A DNA stretch of 64,000 bases from assembly GCF_002368415.1 (NCBI RefSeq), contig NZ_AP018292.1, forward strand, positions 248,001 to 312,000, given 5' to 3'. The notes beneath the pieces are model-generated. The model was not told the DNA's origin, searched no databases, and was given only the letters and a program-made list of their open reading frames with translations. Below, piece after piece: positions 36,889-45,009 of this stretch. The translations under genes and the position numbers were made by a program. Every line of letters starts with the position of its first letter. The first letter of the stretch is position 1. This stretch comes from Calothrix sp. NIES-4105 (GTDB taxonomy: Bacteria > Cyanobacteriota > Cyanobacteriia > Cyanobacteriales > Nostocaceae).

Positions 36889-37233
36889 CTAATTAGCAGG
36901 TGCGTTACCGTTACCACCTTGCCTTAATAAGTATTCCCAGATACGCCGTATTTCTGCTTGAAACACTTCGCGGTCATTGTTGACTACTTCCCGGTCACGC
37001 TCTGCATTTTGACTACCAAGCTGCAAAGCTCGTTGGTGGTCGCACGCTATATCAGCAAGTTGAGTAACTGTTCGCTCCAAGCGGGCGCCTGTTTGACTAT
37101 TAGCACGAGTTTCGCGACGTACACTGTCCTGAATTGTACGTATTAAATCTATTTCATTACCCAACTGTTCCAAGCGCGCGTCCACATCATCTAAGCGCGC
37201 GGTAATGTTTTGAGGTTGGTCTGCGTTACTCAT
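36889..37233 (-). CDS. Coiled-coil protein (114 aa), unknown
   Basis: The whole central part is predicted coiled coil (ITARLDDVDARLEQLGNEID, later GARLERTVTQLADIA), ending in a helical segment (FQAEIRRIWEYLLRQGGN). The protein is Gln/Arg/Asn-rich and soluble. Similar short coiled-coil proteins are common in cyanobacterial genomes without known function. It precedes the XRE gene on the same strand, separated by 33 bp, so both may be cotranscribed. Confidence 0.65.
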   Translation of the reverse strand: MSNADQPQNITARLDDVDARLEQLGNEIDLIRTIQDSVRRETRANSQTGARLERTVTQLADIACDHQRALQLGSQNAERDREVVNNDREVFQAEIRRIWEYLLRQGGNGNAPAN

Positions 37234-37266
37234 ATGTATTATATAGTACTTAAAGTTTTTATCTTG

Positions 37267-37527
37267 TTATGCTTCGTTTGTTGTTTCGGTATCAAATCTC
37301 ACTTCTAAGTCAACGCCCAAAGCTTTTTCAATTCCCCTCAATGTCGCAATCGGTAACTCTTGAATTTTTTCGTTTTCTATTCTGTTCCAATGAGGCACGC
37401 TTATACCCGCTGTAGCCGCCAATTCAGTAAGAGATTTATTTGATAGTACTCGGTAATGTTTTATACGTTTACCTAACCCAGGAAACTCTTTGCTGAAGGT
37501 GACTCGCATCCACGCTATTCCATACAA
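37267..37527 (-). CDS. XRE-family helix-turn-helix regulator (86 aa)
   Basis: The TTG start at 37527 has a strong GGGAGG four bases upstream, better than the internal ATG at 37509. Residues about 18-75 form a Cro/CI-type HTH: GKRIKHYRVLSNKSLTELAA, TAGISVPHWNRIENEK, then LRGIEKALGVDLEVRF. It diverges from the gene at 37660 and is a likely regulator of that intergenic region. Confidence 0.8.
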   Translation of the reverse strand: MYGIAWMRVTFSKEFPGLGKRIKHYRVLSNKSLTELAATAGISVPHWNRIENEKIQELPIATLRGIEKALGVDLEVRFDTETTNEA

Positions 37528-37625
37528 AATACCTCCCTAGTATCTCCCCTCCCATTGATATCGTCACAACTTGTTAAGTGTTGCATTTAAAGTATTACTT
37601 GTGATGTAATATAAAGAAAATAAGA

Positions 37626-37659
37626 GAAGCGGTTTTGTTTTTCAGGCTTAAACCGCTTC
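37626..37659 (+). promoter_or_regulatory. Perfect 10-bp hairpin directly before a start codon
   Basis: GAAGCGGTTT (37626-37635) pairs with AAACCGCTTC (37650-37659) and the ATG follows immediately. In the mRNA the stem would cover the ribosome-binding region. Alternatively it is an operator for the divergent XRE protein. Confidence 0.55.
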
Positions 37660-39201
37660 ATGTCCAAGAATATTTTTAGGACTGTTTACATTATGCATAA
37701 ATCTACTCCTTTTGGCCAACCTACTCAGTTTGAAGTTAAGAGTGCCTCTGCTACTGAGTTTAAAGCAGGCGCCAATTTCAATCCTCCGCTCAAGCTAACC
37801 TACAACTTCAACTACAGCGAGTTCAATAGTCGTGACCTCCAGAAACTAGCCAAAGCCACTCTTGGTAACTTTATGGGCTTCATGCGAGCAACGTTTGATG
37901 GCTTGCTTACGAATGGTAAAGCTTTACAAAACTTCTACTTGCAATGTCTAGCTACATGCCCGGATGGTAAGAAAGTTTTTTCTGAATGGCTAGCTACAGA
38001 TTTCGGCGCCTCGCGTTATGTAGCAGAGTCCGCGATGAAATTATCGGCATGGTTTGAAAAGTTACCTGTGAGATTACAGTGCTTGCTTCGTGAACGGGTT
38101 CAACATTGGAAGATTTCTGCACTTATTTTATTAACGCGCGTAACAGAGGATGTATTAGAAGAAATAATTACCACTGGTAAGAAAACAGCCGCACAAGTGA
38201 AAAAGTTCATTGCGAAAAAAGCTAAAAAAGCAACTTCTGACAAAGTATCAAATAGTAGTAAGTTAATTTCTCAATTGCCAGTAGTGGATTCTGAGTCCCA
38301 GATAGAACTGGCGCCTGTTGAATTACCAGAGGTTAGTTCTACACAAGAATTGGCGCCTGTTACACAAGAATTAGGTCTGGGAGTACGAATCATAGTTCAA
38401 AACGAGTCAACTGGCTGGAACGGCGCCTGTGGGGTTATCACGGATATTGGCAACAACGATGATTTTTGGGTTTTATTAGACCATGCCATAGCTCAGGGAA
38501 GACCTGCCAAAAGTTTACTCAAGTCTCACCAGCTGCGTTTGGAAAGACCAAATTCTGCTCGAATCCTTACCACTGCTGACATTGAACTTTTCAAGGCAGA
38601 AGCTATCAAACAGTACAAAATAGAGAACGCAGAAACAGAGCAAGCCAGATTTGCAGAAATCAAAGGCGCCGCTGAAAAAAAAGCGAAACAAGCAAACGCA
38701 TCATTCCAGAAACACGCGCAGAATATGACCGAGAAAGTAGCCAAGCTTGTTGAGCAGCTAGAAGCGTCTGAGAAAGAAATCGCGCGCTTACAATCTTTAA
38801 ATGTGGAGAACCAACGGCTACAACAACGAGTCACAGAATTAGAAAACGCTCTTGTCGGCGCCAGCAAAGATAGTTGGGGTAACACTTTCAACGCTCAAGC
38901 TGCAAAAGTTCTTAACTCTAACATTGAAAAAACAGTACCTCAACTAATATCCAAAATTGAACGATTAGAGAAAGATTTACAAGAGAAAGACGCTGTTATT
39001 GTTCAACTTCAGCAAAATTGGGCGCCTGATAGTGATGCTGTTATTGCGTCTTTTGGGGAAGTTGGAGAAAGTTTAGGTTGGAATGGTTGGCGCCGTTCTG
39101 GATACCGTGATAGCAACGGTACACTGCATAAAGGCATGAGTGCGATTAATGCATTTGTTTCGGATTTGACGCGCGAGTTCCAACAAGAAGCAGTATTTTA
39201 A
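37660..39201 (+). CDS. Plasmid-type DNA-associated coiled-coil protein (513 aa)
   Basis: The N-terminal 190 residues are helical (FNSRDLQKLAKATLGNFMGF, LQCLLRERVQHWKISALILL). A linker is followed by a small beta domain (GLGVRIIVQNESTGWNGACG). A long coiled coil (about 320-460: NAETEQARFAEIKGAAEKKA, LVEQLEASEKEIARLQSLNV, IERLEKDLQEKDAVIVQL) leads to a C-terminal piece (SLGWNGWRRSGYRDSNGTLH). The general build recalls plasmid proteins of the KfrA type, but no family can be named. It has many internal GGCGCC sites, so it is a long-term resident. Confidence 0.6.
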   Translation: MSKNIFRTVYIMHKSTPFGQPTQFEVKSASATEFKAGANFNPPLKLTYNFNYSEFNSRDLQKLAKATLGNFMGFMRATFDGLLTNGKALQNFYLQCLATCPDGKKVFSEWLATDFGASRYVAESAMKLSAWFEKLPVRLQCLLRERVQHWKISALILLTRVTEDVLEEIITTGKKTAAQVKKFIAKKAKKATSDKVSNSSKLISQLPVVDSESQIELAPVELPEVSSTQELAPVTQELGLGVRIIVQNESTGWNGACGVITDIGNNDDFWVLLDHAIAQGRPAKSLLKSHQLRLERPNSARILTTADIELFKAEAIKQYKIENAETEQARFAEIKGAAEKKAKQANASFQKHAQNMTEKVAKLVEQLEASEKEIARLQSLNVENQRLQQRVTELENALVGASKDSWGNTFNAQAAKVLNSNIEKTVPQLISKIERLEKDLQEKDAVIVQLQQNWAPDSDAVIASFGEVGESLGWNGWRRSGYRDSNGTLHKGMSAINAFVSDLTREFQQEAVF

Positions 39202-39356
39202 ATTCACAAATTAATTCAATAATACTAGCCGTATCGTTTTAATAAAAACGATTGGTTGATGCTGGTGTTGGAGGCGCCGTTCGGTGATGAGGAAATATTT
39301 CCTTTTTACTCAATCAGTATTCCCGCGACTTATACATAACAAAATTCAAAGCAGGA

Positions 39357-39572
39357 ATGAAATTCCTACGGGAACAATATCCTAAGCCTGACCGTAGCAA
39401 ACAAACAATAATTACAAAAGAAGAATGGGAACAAATAGTACTTGAACAGAAAAAGTATATACAGGAGTGTATGCAGAATCACTCAAAATTTGGAATGTTT
39501 GAATCGCTCTTCAATATTAGTCTTTATCGTAGCAGAATCATGAATTGGTTTAATAATTACTGCATAAACTAA
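39357..39572 (+). CDS. Unknown small protein (71 aa)
   Basis: ATG 39357 has AGGA a few bases upstream. The product is basic and helical (TKEEWEQIVLEQKKYIQECM) and ends in an aromatic segment (RIMNWFNNYCIN). Family not recognised; may be a truncated gene. Confidence 0.4.
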   Translation: MKFLREQYPKPDRSKQTIITKEEWEQIVLEQKKYIQECMQNHSKFGMFESLFNISLYRSRIMNWFNNYCIN

Positions 39573-40071
39573 CGTTTAGACACACTCTTCATGTTCATCC
39601 TATCACCCGTGATTATTCAGGAGCGGGTTTTCATACCTTCAATAATATTATCTTGATAGGGCAAGAGTTATAAGTAGTTTTTGCAACACTTGGTAACAGC
39701 TTGGCTATATCTATATAAGCCAAAACAAAGGGCGCCCGTGGTCTAAACAAAGCGCCTCTTATAACCAAAATATAGGTTTTGATTGAGTGATTCAACAAGG
39801 GCTACACCAAAAGGTATAGAAAAACGTATTAATCACATTTAACTGGTTGCCATCTAGGGTTGCTTCAACGAGGCTACACCAATAGGTATAGAAAAACTGC
39901 TTTCATTTTAAAAGTATATAGTATAAGGTTTACTTTCACAAGCAGTTATAAAAATCATTAAAAGAGAAATATAACAGATAGTAAAAGAATTTTTTATCAT
40001 TTTTTTGAGTATTACGAATGTTTTTATTTAGTAATACAGGCGCCTTCTCTACAACAGGTGCCATTCAATCA
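39573..40071. other. Gene-free region holding a CRISPR-like repeat pair
   Basis: Apart from the repeat pair at 39791-39897 no feature is seen; GGCGCC sites at about 39730 and 40039. Confidence 0.4.
39791..39897 (+). repeat. Two-copy CRISPR-like direct repeat
   Basis: Two imperfect 34-35 bp repeats (TTCAACRAG..GCTACACCAA then AGGTATAGAAAAAC) start 73 bases apart with a unique spacer of about 38 bases. Each has a weak internal dyad (CTACACC/GGTATAG). Period and AC-ending resemble CRISPR repeats, but two copies are not enough and there are no cas genes. Confidence 0.3.
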
Positions 40072-40569
40072 TTAATTCTTCCGCGCGTTACGACGAAAAT
40101 CCCACGGCCTTATAGGATTTTCTTGATTCCAAAAACCTAACCGCTTACGCTTTGCTTCTGCCTCTGCTTTAATGTACTGGTCTTGAGTGGCGCCGCAAGC
40201 ACTCAAGTATTGACGGTAAACCACTGCTTGTCCCTCTTTTACCATTTGAAGATTAATTGACTTATTACTAACAAACACTTCAGCGACCAGGCGTTTATAA
40301 CGGTCGCGTTCAATTTGTCTTACTTGTACACTGGCGCCACGTGGTAATAATTGTTTCAATCGATTCGTTGATGCGGCGCCGTATTGCCCCTGTTTCCTTT
40401 CGGGTGCGTCCATGCAAGCCATGCGTATTGTTTCTGTTTTGCCATTCAGCACTATTCTGATAGTGTCTCCGTCACCAACACTAACTACTTGGGCTGGTAC
40501 ATTTTGAGCGGAAACGGCGCCGCTGCTCGCTACAATAAGGCTTAGGGCAATTGGGAATAACTTGTTCAT
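40072..40569 (-). CDS. Secreted staphylococcal-nuclease-like thermonuclease (165 aa)
   Basis: SNase proteins cut DNA and RNA with calcium. The signal peptide (1-21, LFPIALSLIVASSGAVSAQ) is followed by the SNase core: VVSVGDGDTIRIVLNG, IRMACMDAPERKQG, and RDRYKRLVAEVF. The catalytic Arg-Glu-Arg triad is in place (R of IRMA, E of DAPE, R of KRLVAEV). The tail LGFWNQENPIRPWDFRRN is typical of cyanobacterial members. It has a related gene at 54789 and a fragment at 44741, so this nuclease type has spread on the plasmid. Confidence 0.9.
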   Translation of the reverse strand: MNKLFPIALSLIVASSGAVSAQNVPAQVVSVGDGDTIRIVLNGKTETIRMACMDAPERKQGQYGAASTNRLKQLLPRGASVQVRQIERDRYKRLVAEVFVSNKSINLQMVKEGQAVVYRQYLSACGATQDQYIKAEAEAKRKRLGFWNQENPIRPWDFRRNARKN

Positions 40570-40882
40570 TGGTAGATATTAAACTTTGATACCTTATTAT
40601 TCCCTGTGGGAAGCTTTGAATATCGGCGGCTGTTTATAGAACACATGTATATAGGAAAGGCGCCTATCCTCTACACGTTCGTACTTAAATATCTGAGTAC
40701 CTAGATACTTAAATATTCAAATAGGCGCCTTTAGCTAATTGGCGTATATTTATAACGAGCGTCGCATTTGATATTACATAAGTCAGCGCCAGTTAAATGT
40801 AGTTGGCACGGAGCAAGATATGTTCTTAATATTGCTCCTCCTCGGTTTAAATCCAGTTTCTTTCCGAACAAATTTAATACCA
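40570..40882. repeat. Intergenic region with octamer array
   Basis: Five 8-bp units at 40679-40718 (AAATATCT, GAGTACCT and others) lie between GGCGCC at 40661 and 40724. No gene. Confidence 0.7.
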
Positions 40883-41260
40883 ATGTTGTCTTTACCTCAA
40901 GACCTTAAAGATGCAATTAGGTCTGATGGATTAAAAGGCGCCCATGCTTTGGCTTTATCTACACTTACAGCAAAAGCTTTGAAAGTAGAAGAAAAAATTG
41001 CTTTTACTGAACGTGCGCGCGTTACAAGTGAAGTATTGAAGAAAAATCTAACAGTGCCAGAGACGCGCGAGCGAATCCGCGAAATCAAAGCAAAGTACCT
41101 TCAGGAAGAAAAAACTGAGTCAAAGGAAGTTAAGGTTGTAATGTAAAAAATTAATACTATTACAAAGGAAGTCATAGAAGGCGCCAGTCGTGAACAACTT
41201 GCTGAAGTCAAGGAATTGTTGCAACAAAAGTTAACTGTTATTTCTGAAGCTTTAACTTAA
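40883..41260 (+). pseudogene. ParB central/C-terminal fragment with internal stop
   Basis: From ATG 40883 the protein reads LPQDLKDAIRSDGLKGAHAL then NLTVPETRERIREIKAKYL, the HTH/linker region of ParB-type partition proteins (LPxxLxxAIRxxxLxxGHAxAL, then LSVRxTRxxV). A TAA at 41144 interrupts, and the same frame then continues ASREQLAEVKELLQQKLTV to a TAA at 41260. The N-terminal nuclease/CTPase domain is missing. It is a relic of a second partition gene, distinct from 8027-9160. Confidence 0.6.
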
Positions 41261-41393
41261 AAACTGTCTGCACTTTTAATACTCAATTCTCAAACATCAA
41301 CAAGTAGCATAGCAATATACCCTACTTGTAGGTAGGTTAATCCATTGGACAGGCGCCTGTGTAAATGTCCGTTATTAAAACCTGTTCCTCCGA

Positions 41394-41738
41394 TCAACGC
41401 ACATAAACTCTTTGATTTCCATAACGGTTATAACGTCTTATAGGTGTTACACGATAAAGCCTTACAGGACGATAGACAGGTGTTACGCGATAAAGTCTTA
41501 CAGGACGATAAACAGGTGTTACGCGATAAAGTCTTACACGCCTCACACGATTACGTCGCGGGGCAATTATAATAAGACGCTTCACTTGCGTTCGCCGATA
41601 ATATCGCTGTGCAAGTATTATTTCTCGTTGTATAGGTCTATCAAAACTATCATTGTTTAAGTGAATTTCTGACGCTTGCGTTGGTATAGAAGCTAAAGTT
41701 AATGGGAGAGCTAACAGCGCACATATTATTTTTTTCAT
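41394..41738 (-). CDS. Secreted Arg/Tyr-rich repeat protein (114 aa)
   Basis: A signal peptide (1-22, MKKIICALLALPLTLASIPT) precedes a strongly basic mature protein with three tandem 12-residue repeats VRLYRVTPVYRP encoded by 36-bp DNA repeats (about 41433-41540). It has many arginines and tyrosines and almost no acidic residues after position 40. Such a composition suggests binding to polyanions (cell-wall or sheath polysaccharide, nucleic acid), but that is inference. No family recognised. Confidence 0.6.
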   Translation of the reverse strand: MKKIICALLALPLTLASIPTQASEIHLNNDSFDRPIQREIILAQRYYRRTQVKRLIIIAPRRNRVRRVRLYRVTPVYRPVRLYRVTPVYRPVRLYRVTPIRRYNRYGNQRVYVR

Positions 41739-42071
41739 AAGAAAAATTCCAGATTTTAGTTACCTATTTTGAAGACTCGATCACACGTTCGCATTTACCA
41801 AATTGATTAAAAACCGAGTTATTGCAGCAAGTGCAAACTTTGAATTTTTAGAAAAATCAAAATTATATACAAGTCGTGGCAATATCGGTGAAAGCCTTAG
41901 ATAAATGACTTTTCGTCTTCAAGTAACTCGACCAGAATATTGAGAAGTCAATATCAAAACAGCTTCTATTATTCAATAGGGGTTAGTGAATCAGATTATG
42001 CACTTAACGAAATGATTTATCACAAGATTTAAGAAATAGGGGTCAAAAACTGCCAAAATGGATATTGGATA
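41739..42071. other. Gene-free stretch
   Basis: AT-rich; no convincing frame, repeat or RNA signal was seen before the bacteriocin-like leader. Confidence 0.35.
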
Positions 42072-42258
42072 ATGATTACAACAGTTTGAAGAATTAAGCG
42101 ACGCTGATTTAATGACTGTTGTAGGTGGTAAACAAACAGTTATCCCAGGAGTAGTAGGTGGTTTACTAGATGGTCTAAGCCTTTTTGGTGATAATGAGAA
42201 CGAGTCTTTAGTGAATATTACAGTACCGACACTCGGCCAGTTCCTGCCTAGAAACTAA
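42072..42258 (+). pseudogene. Double-glycine bacteriocin-like peptide, start region frameshifted
   Basis: The frame reads QQFEELSDADLMTVVGG, a leader of the double-glycine type cut by peptidase-containing ABC exporters. After GG follows a mature peptide KQTVIPGVVGGLLDGLSLFG to TVPTLGQFLPRN, ending at TAA 42258. The obvious ATG (42072) is one base out of frame with the leader, so the gene needs a one-base correction or another start. No exporter or modification gene is nearby. Confidence 0.5.
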
Positions 42259-42635
42259 AAGAACCTAGGGTAAGTTTTATAGCCTCCCCAGGTTTTTAAT
42301 TTATAGTTTGTGGTTGAATAACTTTATTGGCGCCGTTCGCTCAAATAACCACAATTATATTCGGCGCCTTATATAGATTGCCAAGATTAGATTATAAATA
42401 CTGTCACGCTCCCGGATTGCATGGCGCAGTTTTTAAATATGTTTTCGGAGCGCGGACAACTATAATAAGCATTGGCACTAGCTTTGTTGTCCGTGCGTCC
42501 ATATCGCTGCTCTACTCTCATTAATTTACGATGCCAGTGTTAGCAGGCTGTGATTGTTTTTATGCAGGTGCCGTACATAATCAGTAAGCGCCTTTGCTTA
42601 ACTCGTGTACAATAAATATTCTTGTGAAGAAGCTT
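42259..42635. repeat. First half of a duplicated segment
   Basis: 42400-42600 matches 45975-46140. The pair differs among other places at AGGTGCCGTACATAAT (here) versus AGGCGCCGTACATAAT. No gene. Confidence 0.55.
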
Positions 42636-42944
42636 TTACCAGCTATCCATTGATGGCGGAGTACAAATATCCATTGGTGGTGGAGTACAAACATCCATTA
42701 GTGGCGGACAATAAGTTTCCACTGGCGCCGGAGTATAGGTTTCTAGTGGTGCCGGACTATAAGTATCCGTTGACGATGAAGTACAGGTATCTACAGGCGC
42801 CGAACTATAAGTATCGATTGGTGGTTGAACAAAACTATCGATAGTGGAAGAAGTATAAATATTAACTTGTGATGACTGACATGCTCTAGCAGATGTATTA
42901 GCGACGCGGATACGGGCGATAATGGTACTTAACCAACGAAACAT
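42636..42944 (-). CDS. Pro/Thr/Ser-rich repeat protein, short copy (102 aa)
   Basis: From ATG 42944: MFRWLSTIIARIRVANTSAR, then imperfect repeats of the form xDTYSxAPVDT / ETYTPAPVETYCPP. The minus frame is preferred over the opposing one (42605-42844) because the paralogue at 46269 keeps the same frame. In the long copy the protein starts 33 residues earlier; here that extension is interrupted by a TGA where the other has TGG. Exported or surface role is possible, but no signal peptide is clear. Confidence 0.5.
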   Translation of the reverse strand: MFRWLSTIIARIRVANTSARACQSSQVNIYTSSTIDSFVQPPIDTYSSAPVDTCTSSSTDTYSPAPLETYTPAPVETYCPPLMDVCTPPPMDICTPPSMDSW

Positions 42945-43159
42945 AGGCCAAAACTTTCAATAACTATTAATATCTACTACTTCCAACTCAAAGCCAAAAA
43001 TTATGCATTTGTAGAGGTTATCTTTTTTTTCAGGCGCCAATGTTCAAAATCAAGGTTTACGCTGTTGCGACTTTATAATACAAAAGTACTATAAAGACGT
43101 GCGATTTCAAACAGCTTTCACGCTTGGCGCCAATATTAAAACGCTTGTAGCTAATTGTT

Positions 43160-43549
43160 TTACTCGGAGTCCAAAACGCTTTTTTTACTGCGAATACTTT
43201 CTAGACAAGATGGATGCATCCATTTACTGCCTTTATTAACTCTGTAACTATTAGTTCTTTTGCCGTCTGCTTTTTCCTTACTGAGAATTCCTGCCTCACA
43301 CAAAACTTGTAAAACTTTTAGTACCATTCTTTGGCTCATTCCACATGCAGTTGCCATTTTAGCTTGCGACTCGTAGCAGCCAGATTCTTTACTTTCTCTA
43401 CGAGCGACATGAGCTAGCACTCTAAATTCATACAGGTTTAACCCATAATCATCTAACTCACCGCGTACAAAAATTGCTGGCTTGTCGTCTGGAGGCGCCT
43501 TCCATTTTGTCTTAGAACTCGGATTGAGAGAACGTACATTTTTGGGCAT
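43160..43549 (-). CDS. Winged-helix DNA-binding protein (129 aa)
   Basis: Residues about 35-105 form a winged helix: YGLNLYEFRVLAHVARRESK, ESQAKMATACGMSQRMVLKV, LQVLCEAGILSKEK, ending in a wing (TNSYRVNKG). This layout is typical of replication-initiator-like or MarR-like plasmid regulators. The N-terminus is basic and disordered. The gene diverges from the RNase H gene, with a 28-bp palindrome between them. Confidence 0.7.
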   Translation of the reverse strand: MPKNVRSLNPSSKTKWKAPPDDKPAIFVRGELDDYGLNLYEFRVLAHVARRESKESGCYESQAKMATACGMSQRMVLKVLQVLCEAGILSKEKADGKRTNSYRVNKGSKWMHPSCLESIRSKKSVLDSE

Positions 43550-43696
43550 TAATCAAACCTTTGTAAAGAATTATTACGATTTTAGGGATACCCCTTACTT
43601 GGCGAAGCGTAGTGTAGCTGGATGCACTGTGATGTACTTAAGCTTAGATGTACTTATAAATAAGCTATGTTCGCCAGTGCTTATATTACTATGTCT

Positions 43697-43724
43697 TATG
43701 GTGCATAGTTAACTACGCATCATA
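43697..43724. promoter_or_regulatory. 28-bp imperfect palindrome, operator candidate
   Basis: TATGGTGCATAGTTAACTAC continues to GCATCATA; 24 of 28 positions are symmetric around GTTAAC. It lies between the winged-helix and RNase H genes. ATGCATAGT recurs at about 43749. Confidence 0.55.
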
Positions 43725-43819
43725 AAGCATACAAACCTATGTTTACCCATGCATAGTAGATTTTCTGAAAGCCTTGTCAGAAGTAAGGTATAGTGTTTTC
43801 AAACTTCGCTAATTGATTT

Positions 43820-44599
43820 ATGGAAACACTCACCGATTGGACAAGCATTTATTTTGACGGCGCCGCAGAACCAACAAACCCCGGGACTGCCGCAGGCGCC
43901 GCAATTCTAGATTTACCCAATGGCGAATCAATCACTGTAACTGTTGACATCGGTGTACAGACTAATAATGCCGCTGAATATTCAGGCGCCATAGCTGGTT
44001 TAGAAAAAGCCTTAGAGCTAGGGTGCAGACGAATCAAACTGTTTGGTGATAGCCAGCTTGTAATTTACCAACTTATAGGTAAGTACCGTTGTCACAGCGA
44101 CAATCTAAAACCGTTCTGTTCGCGTGGGCAGGAATTATTGAAGGAATTCGATGAGTATGAAGCTGAGTGGATACCGCGCGCGCAAAATAGCCGTGCTGAT
44201 GCAGCAGCCGGGGAAGTACTACGAGCCAAGTTACCACCGTCTCTAGCTGTAGAAGTTCCTTGTAATTTACCCGTAATGAAACCAAGGATTGGATTACAGA
44301 AGAGAATTGAAGACCTCCAGTTAAAAGGAAAAAAAGCTAGTTTCAAAGAATGGCTTAGTTTAAAGTCTGGTAGAGATGAGTTTTCCTTGCTTAAAGGAGT
44401 TGCTTTAGAACAAAGGGTTCCAGATGTAGTTAAGGACGCAATTATAGAAGCGCTACGACCAACAGAAAAAGAAGACGAGAAATTTATAGCGACTGTTTAC
44501 CGATGGTATCTTCGCGGTTTGCCTGCGAATTTGACACTTCATAAATGTAGAATCGATGCTGAATTTACAGCCAACATGCGTTTAAATTCAGAAAAGTAG
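43820..44599 (+). CDS. Ribonuclease HI-like protein with C-terminal extension (259 aa)
   Basis: RNase H cuts RNA in RNA-DNA hybrids. The four acidic residues are placed as in the family: D13 (IYFDGAAEP), E53 (NNAAEYSGA), D77 (KLFGDSQLVI) and D127 (NSRADAAAG). The domain takes up residues 1-135. The remaining 120 residues (LQKRIEDLQLKGKKASFKEW, then a helical part) are extra compared with a plain RNase HI and are not recognised. GGCGCC sites are dense at the 5' end. It may help plasmid replication, e.g. by processing hybrids. Confidence 0.85.
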   Translation: METLTDWTSIYFDGAAEPTNPGTAAGAAILDLPNGESITVTVDIGVQTNNAAEYSGAIAGLEKALELGCRRIKLFGDSQLVIYQLIGKYRCHSDNLKPFCSRGQELLKEFDEYEAEWIPRAQNSRADAAAGEVLRAKLPPSLAVEVPCNLPVMKPRIGLQKRIEDLQLKGKKASFKEWLSLKSGRDEFSLLKGVALEQRVPDVVKDAIIEALRPTEKEDEKFIATVYRWYLRGLPANLTLHKCRIDAEFTANMRLNSEK

Positions 44600-45009
44600 C
44601 GCTTATATAAGGCGCCTCCCATGTGCGTTAGGTAACAACACAAATATCATTCTTTGATTCACGCTTCATAATTCTTTAATTGAATTGGCGCTCAAAATTC
44701 AAGTGCCTGTTTACTTTATTCTCAACTTTTCTTGAGATTTTTAGAAATCCCACGGTTTGATTAAATCGTTACATGACCATACACCAGTACCTTCGGGTTT
44801 ATGGTTTGGGTAAAAAGGGCGCCAGTATTTTAAGTTGGTTGAAGTATTTACAGGTTCAAATCTAAAAGATGAACTATTAATAGCGATGTCTGTTTAGTTA
44901 CATAACAGGCGCTCCCATTGCTCGAAGCGAGGGTTAATAATTATCAAGGTATTTAATGTCGTAATTTTTAAGTTATAACTGTTATACAAGTTCTAGATTC
45001 AATCATGGG
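44600..45009. pseudogene. Relics of two plasmid genes
   Basis: 44741-44785 (minus) reads GVWSCNDLIKPWDF and a stop, the end of a SNase gene like 54789. Next to it 44790-44870 (plus) matches the last codons of the wHTH gene at 49492 (PSGLWF, then the codons for SILSWWDYLQVQV, frame broken). The same two ends thus meet here as if by recombination between plasmid segments. Confidence 0.55.

Noticed and set aside
42605-42844. Plus-strand repeat frame rich in Tyr/Lys/Pro (and its partner at 46220-46546)
   Set aside because: The opposite strand has the longer frame, a start conserved between the two copies and a non-repeat N-terminus; still, the regular plus-strand repeats make this choice less than certain.
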